DNA of 64,000 nucleotides from Candidatus Saccharimonadota bacterium. Its GTDB lineage: Bacteria > Patescibacteriota > Saccharimonadia > Saccharimonadales > Saccharimonadaceae. The notes under the pieces were generated by a model that was not told the origin of the DNA, did not search any database, and saw nothing but the letters and a program-made list of their open reading frames with translations. The stretch covers positions 62,001 through 126,000 of the forward strand of contig JAFRWP010000014.1 of assembly GCA_017437945.1 (NCBI GenBank). The letters are read 5' to 3'. Shown here one piece after another: positions 62,835 to 64,000 of this stretch (position 1 is the stretch's first letter; each line of letters opens with the position of its first letter). The translations under genes were made by a program, and so were the position numbers.

Positions 62835-64000
62835 TTATTTAACCGTTACTTTGATTTCTTCGACCAGAGCATTCGCTGTGAATACCTGGACGATGCAACT
62901 TCCTCTTCCGACTGCGATTATCTCGCCGTCTTCAGAAACCGTCGCAACACCGTCTTTGCTACTTACATAGCGCAGCTCAGGAACACCAGGAATCGGTTTC
63001 TTAGTCGGATCCTCGAATACGACAGTTGCCTGAATATTAAAGCTCTGCTCCCTCTTCAGCCCAACAGTGTTTCCGGAATCCACCGTAAGCGAAACCGGGT
63101 TAGTATAGTCAGGATTGTCCGGGCCAGCCACATAGGCGACCACAGTTCTTCCAACTTCCTCTCCCCTTCTGTTCTTCGCCACTACGTATACTGCACAGCA
63201 TCCACCGAAATCAATCTTTTCTTCATCGAGATCGGTCAGATATACCGCAAACGCACTATAGCTAACTTTCATTATTGGCGTCGTCGGTTCATCTTCATTC
63301 ATATACCACGCGTATACTTCGTAGGTGTTAACTCCAGATGTCTGGCCCCATTCAACAACCAATGCAGGTTCCTTCTCTACCGGATTGGGCGTTTCGCCAA
63401 AGTAAACCTTAAACTTTCGGTTCATCTTAGCGGACCTCTCTTCCGGAGTCATTGGCGGCGCAACATATGTGGATTTGGCTGTGAACTTTGCTTTGTAATT
63501 CGCATCAGCAACAACCGGTACCACTTCAGGCTCCCATCCAGCGAAGGTATAGGTATAGTCCTTAGTAGCAGCCTTTGTTGGAGTTTCACCCAAATATTCC
63601 GGCGTAGCTCCATACGGCAGCGACTGCACTTCAAGAGGCTTCTCTTCATCCTCCCCGTACCACGCTATCGTATAAGACTTCACCGTAACATCAAACTCAG
63701 CCGTATAAACAACATCCTTTGTTACCGGAGCTAATTCGGGCGTCCAGCCAATGAACGAATACGAGTACTGAGCATCTTCGGGTTTTTTCGGCGTTTCACC
63801 ATCATAAGAAGGCGTCTCGCCATACTTCGCCTTATCGGTTTCAAGCACAGACCCATCATAATTCTTCCATGTTACGGAATACTCTCTTTCAGTAGCCGCA
63901 AACATGGCCATATATGAAGCGTCACCATCTGCCTTCACCGGTTCCGGATCCCAACCAATGAAAATAAATACTGTATTCTCTGTCGGGTCCTTAGTCGGAT
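62835..64000 (-). CDS. C-terminal part of a repeat adhesin (InlB B-repeats plus Ig-like domain)
   Basis: The frame is open to the window edge, so the start lies beyond 64000; the GTG at 63938 is an internal Val codon. At least three InlB B-type/Listeria-Bacteroides repeats are visible, each ending in a YSFIGWTPE or YTFAGWEPE type motif followed by a Y-x-A-x-F strand. A linker domain with two adjacent Cys follows, then a fibronectin-like stretch and a C-terminal Big_2-like domain (VSSKDGVATVSEDGEIIAVG). No C-terminal membrane helix or LPXTG is present. A surface-binding role is likely. It ends in a good terminator. Confidence 0.87.
   Translation of the reverse strand, partial: PTKDPTENTVFIFIGWDPEPVKADGDASYMAMFAATEREYSVTWKNYDGSVLETDKAKYGETPSYDGETPKKPEDAQYSYSFIGWTPELAPVTKDVVYTAEFDVTVKSYTIAWYGEDEEKPLEVQSLPYGATPEYLGETPTKAATKDYTYTFAGWEPEVVPVVADANYKAKFTAKSTYVAPPMTPEERSAKMNRKFKVYFGETPNPVEKEPALVVEWGQTSGVNTYEVYAWYMNEDEPTTPIMKVSYSAFAVYLTDLDEEKIDFGGCCAVYVVAKNRRGEEVGRTVVAYVAGPDNPDYTNPVSLTVDSGNTVGLKREQSFNIQATVVFEDPTKKPIPGVPELRYVSSKDGVATVSEDGEIIAVGRGSCIVQVFTANALVEEIKVTVK

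Overview
The window looks like part of a small, streamlined chromosome from a Patescibacteria/CPR bacterium, most likely a Saccharibacteria (TM7) relative. The evidence is gene content: short operons, a PilB-PilM-PilN-PilO pilus locus, an AI-2E-type permease, a DUF3152 protease otherwise typical of Actinobacteria, many small membrane proteins with no recognisable relatives, and a reduced sugar metabolism. TGA is used as an ordinary stop, which argues against the UGA-recoding CPR lineages. Taxonomy is an inference from content, not from a marker tree.

Layout. 1-5.2 kb: sigma factor rpoD and primase dnaG, bracketed by two long inverted-repeat elements, then a membrane protein and mscL-orn-yjbR. 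5.3-6.8 kb: two orphan accessory genes. 6.8-16.2 kb: argS, a 1309-residue surface protein with a VWA domain and 27 BspA-type repeats, an orphan gene, pyrG and a metallophosphoesterase. 16.3-24.7 kb: a secreted Pro/Thr-rich protein, nusA, a 34-residue membrane peptide, a DUF2130 protein, tRNA-Arg, tyrS and two more orphans. 24.8-28.2 kb: a HAD phosphatase, tpiA, tRNA-His, tRNA-Gly and a structured intergenic element. 28.2-37.6 kb: an archaemetzincin-like protease, the pilus operon, ychF and a two-component system. 37.7-42.5 kb: queA-tgt, a permease and cysS. 42.5-48.4 kb: three tandem zinc-ribbon membrane proteins with an SPFH protein. 48.6-64 kb: a beta-helix protein, ppa, a five-gene pentose/glycolysis operon, dnaE, a five-gene membrane/protease operon, a coiled-coil protein and the 3' part of an InlB-repeat adhesin.

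Two styles of gene organisation stand out. Most housekeeping genes have only a -10 box (TATAAT or TAAAAT) 6-9 bases before the ATG, which predicts leaderless mRNAs. By contrast, at least eight solitary genes of unknown or surface-type function have a near-consensus promoter (TTGACT or TTGACA, exactly 17 bases, TAtAAT, often preceded by TGTGC), a leader of about 40-200 bases that usually folds, a Shine-Dalgarno site, and in most cases their own terminator. These look like independently expressed accessory cassettes.

The genes suggest an organism that scavenges: LOG phosphoribohydrolase, PfkB kinase, RpiB, Rpe and GAPDH in one operon could route nucleotide ribose to glycolysis; queA and tgt modify tRNA; type IV pili and very large repeat proteins would contact a host cell. 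The most unusual sequence signals are the three structured intergenic elements sharing GGT-N5-CCGAG, a DnaG with all four zinc ligands replaced, and a bacterial archaemetzincin with an insertion in its zinc-binding region.
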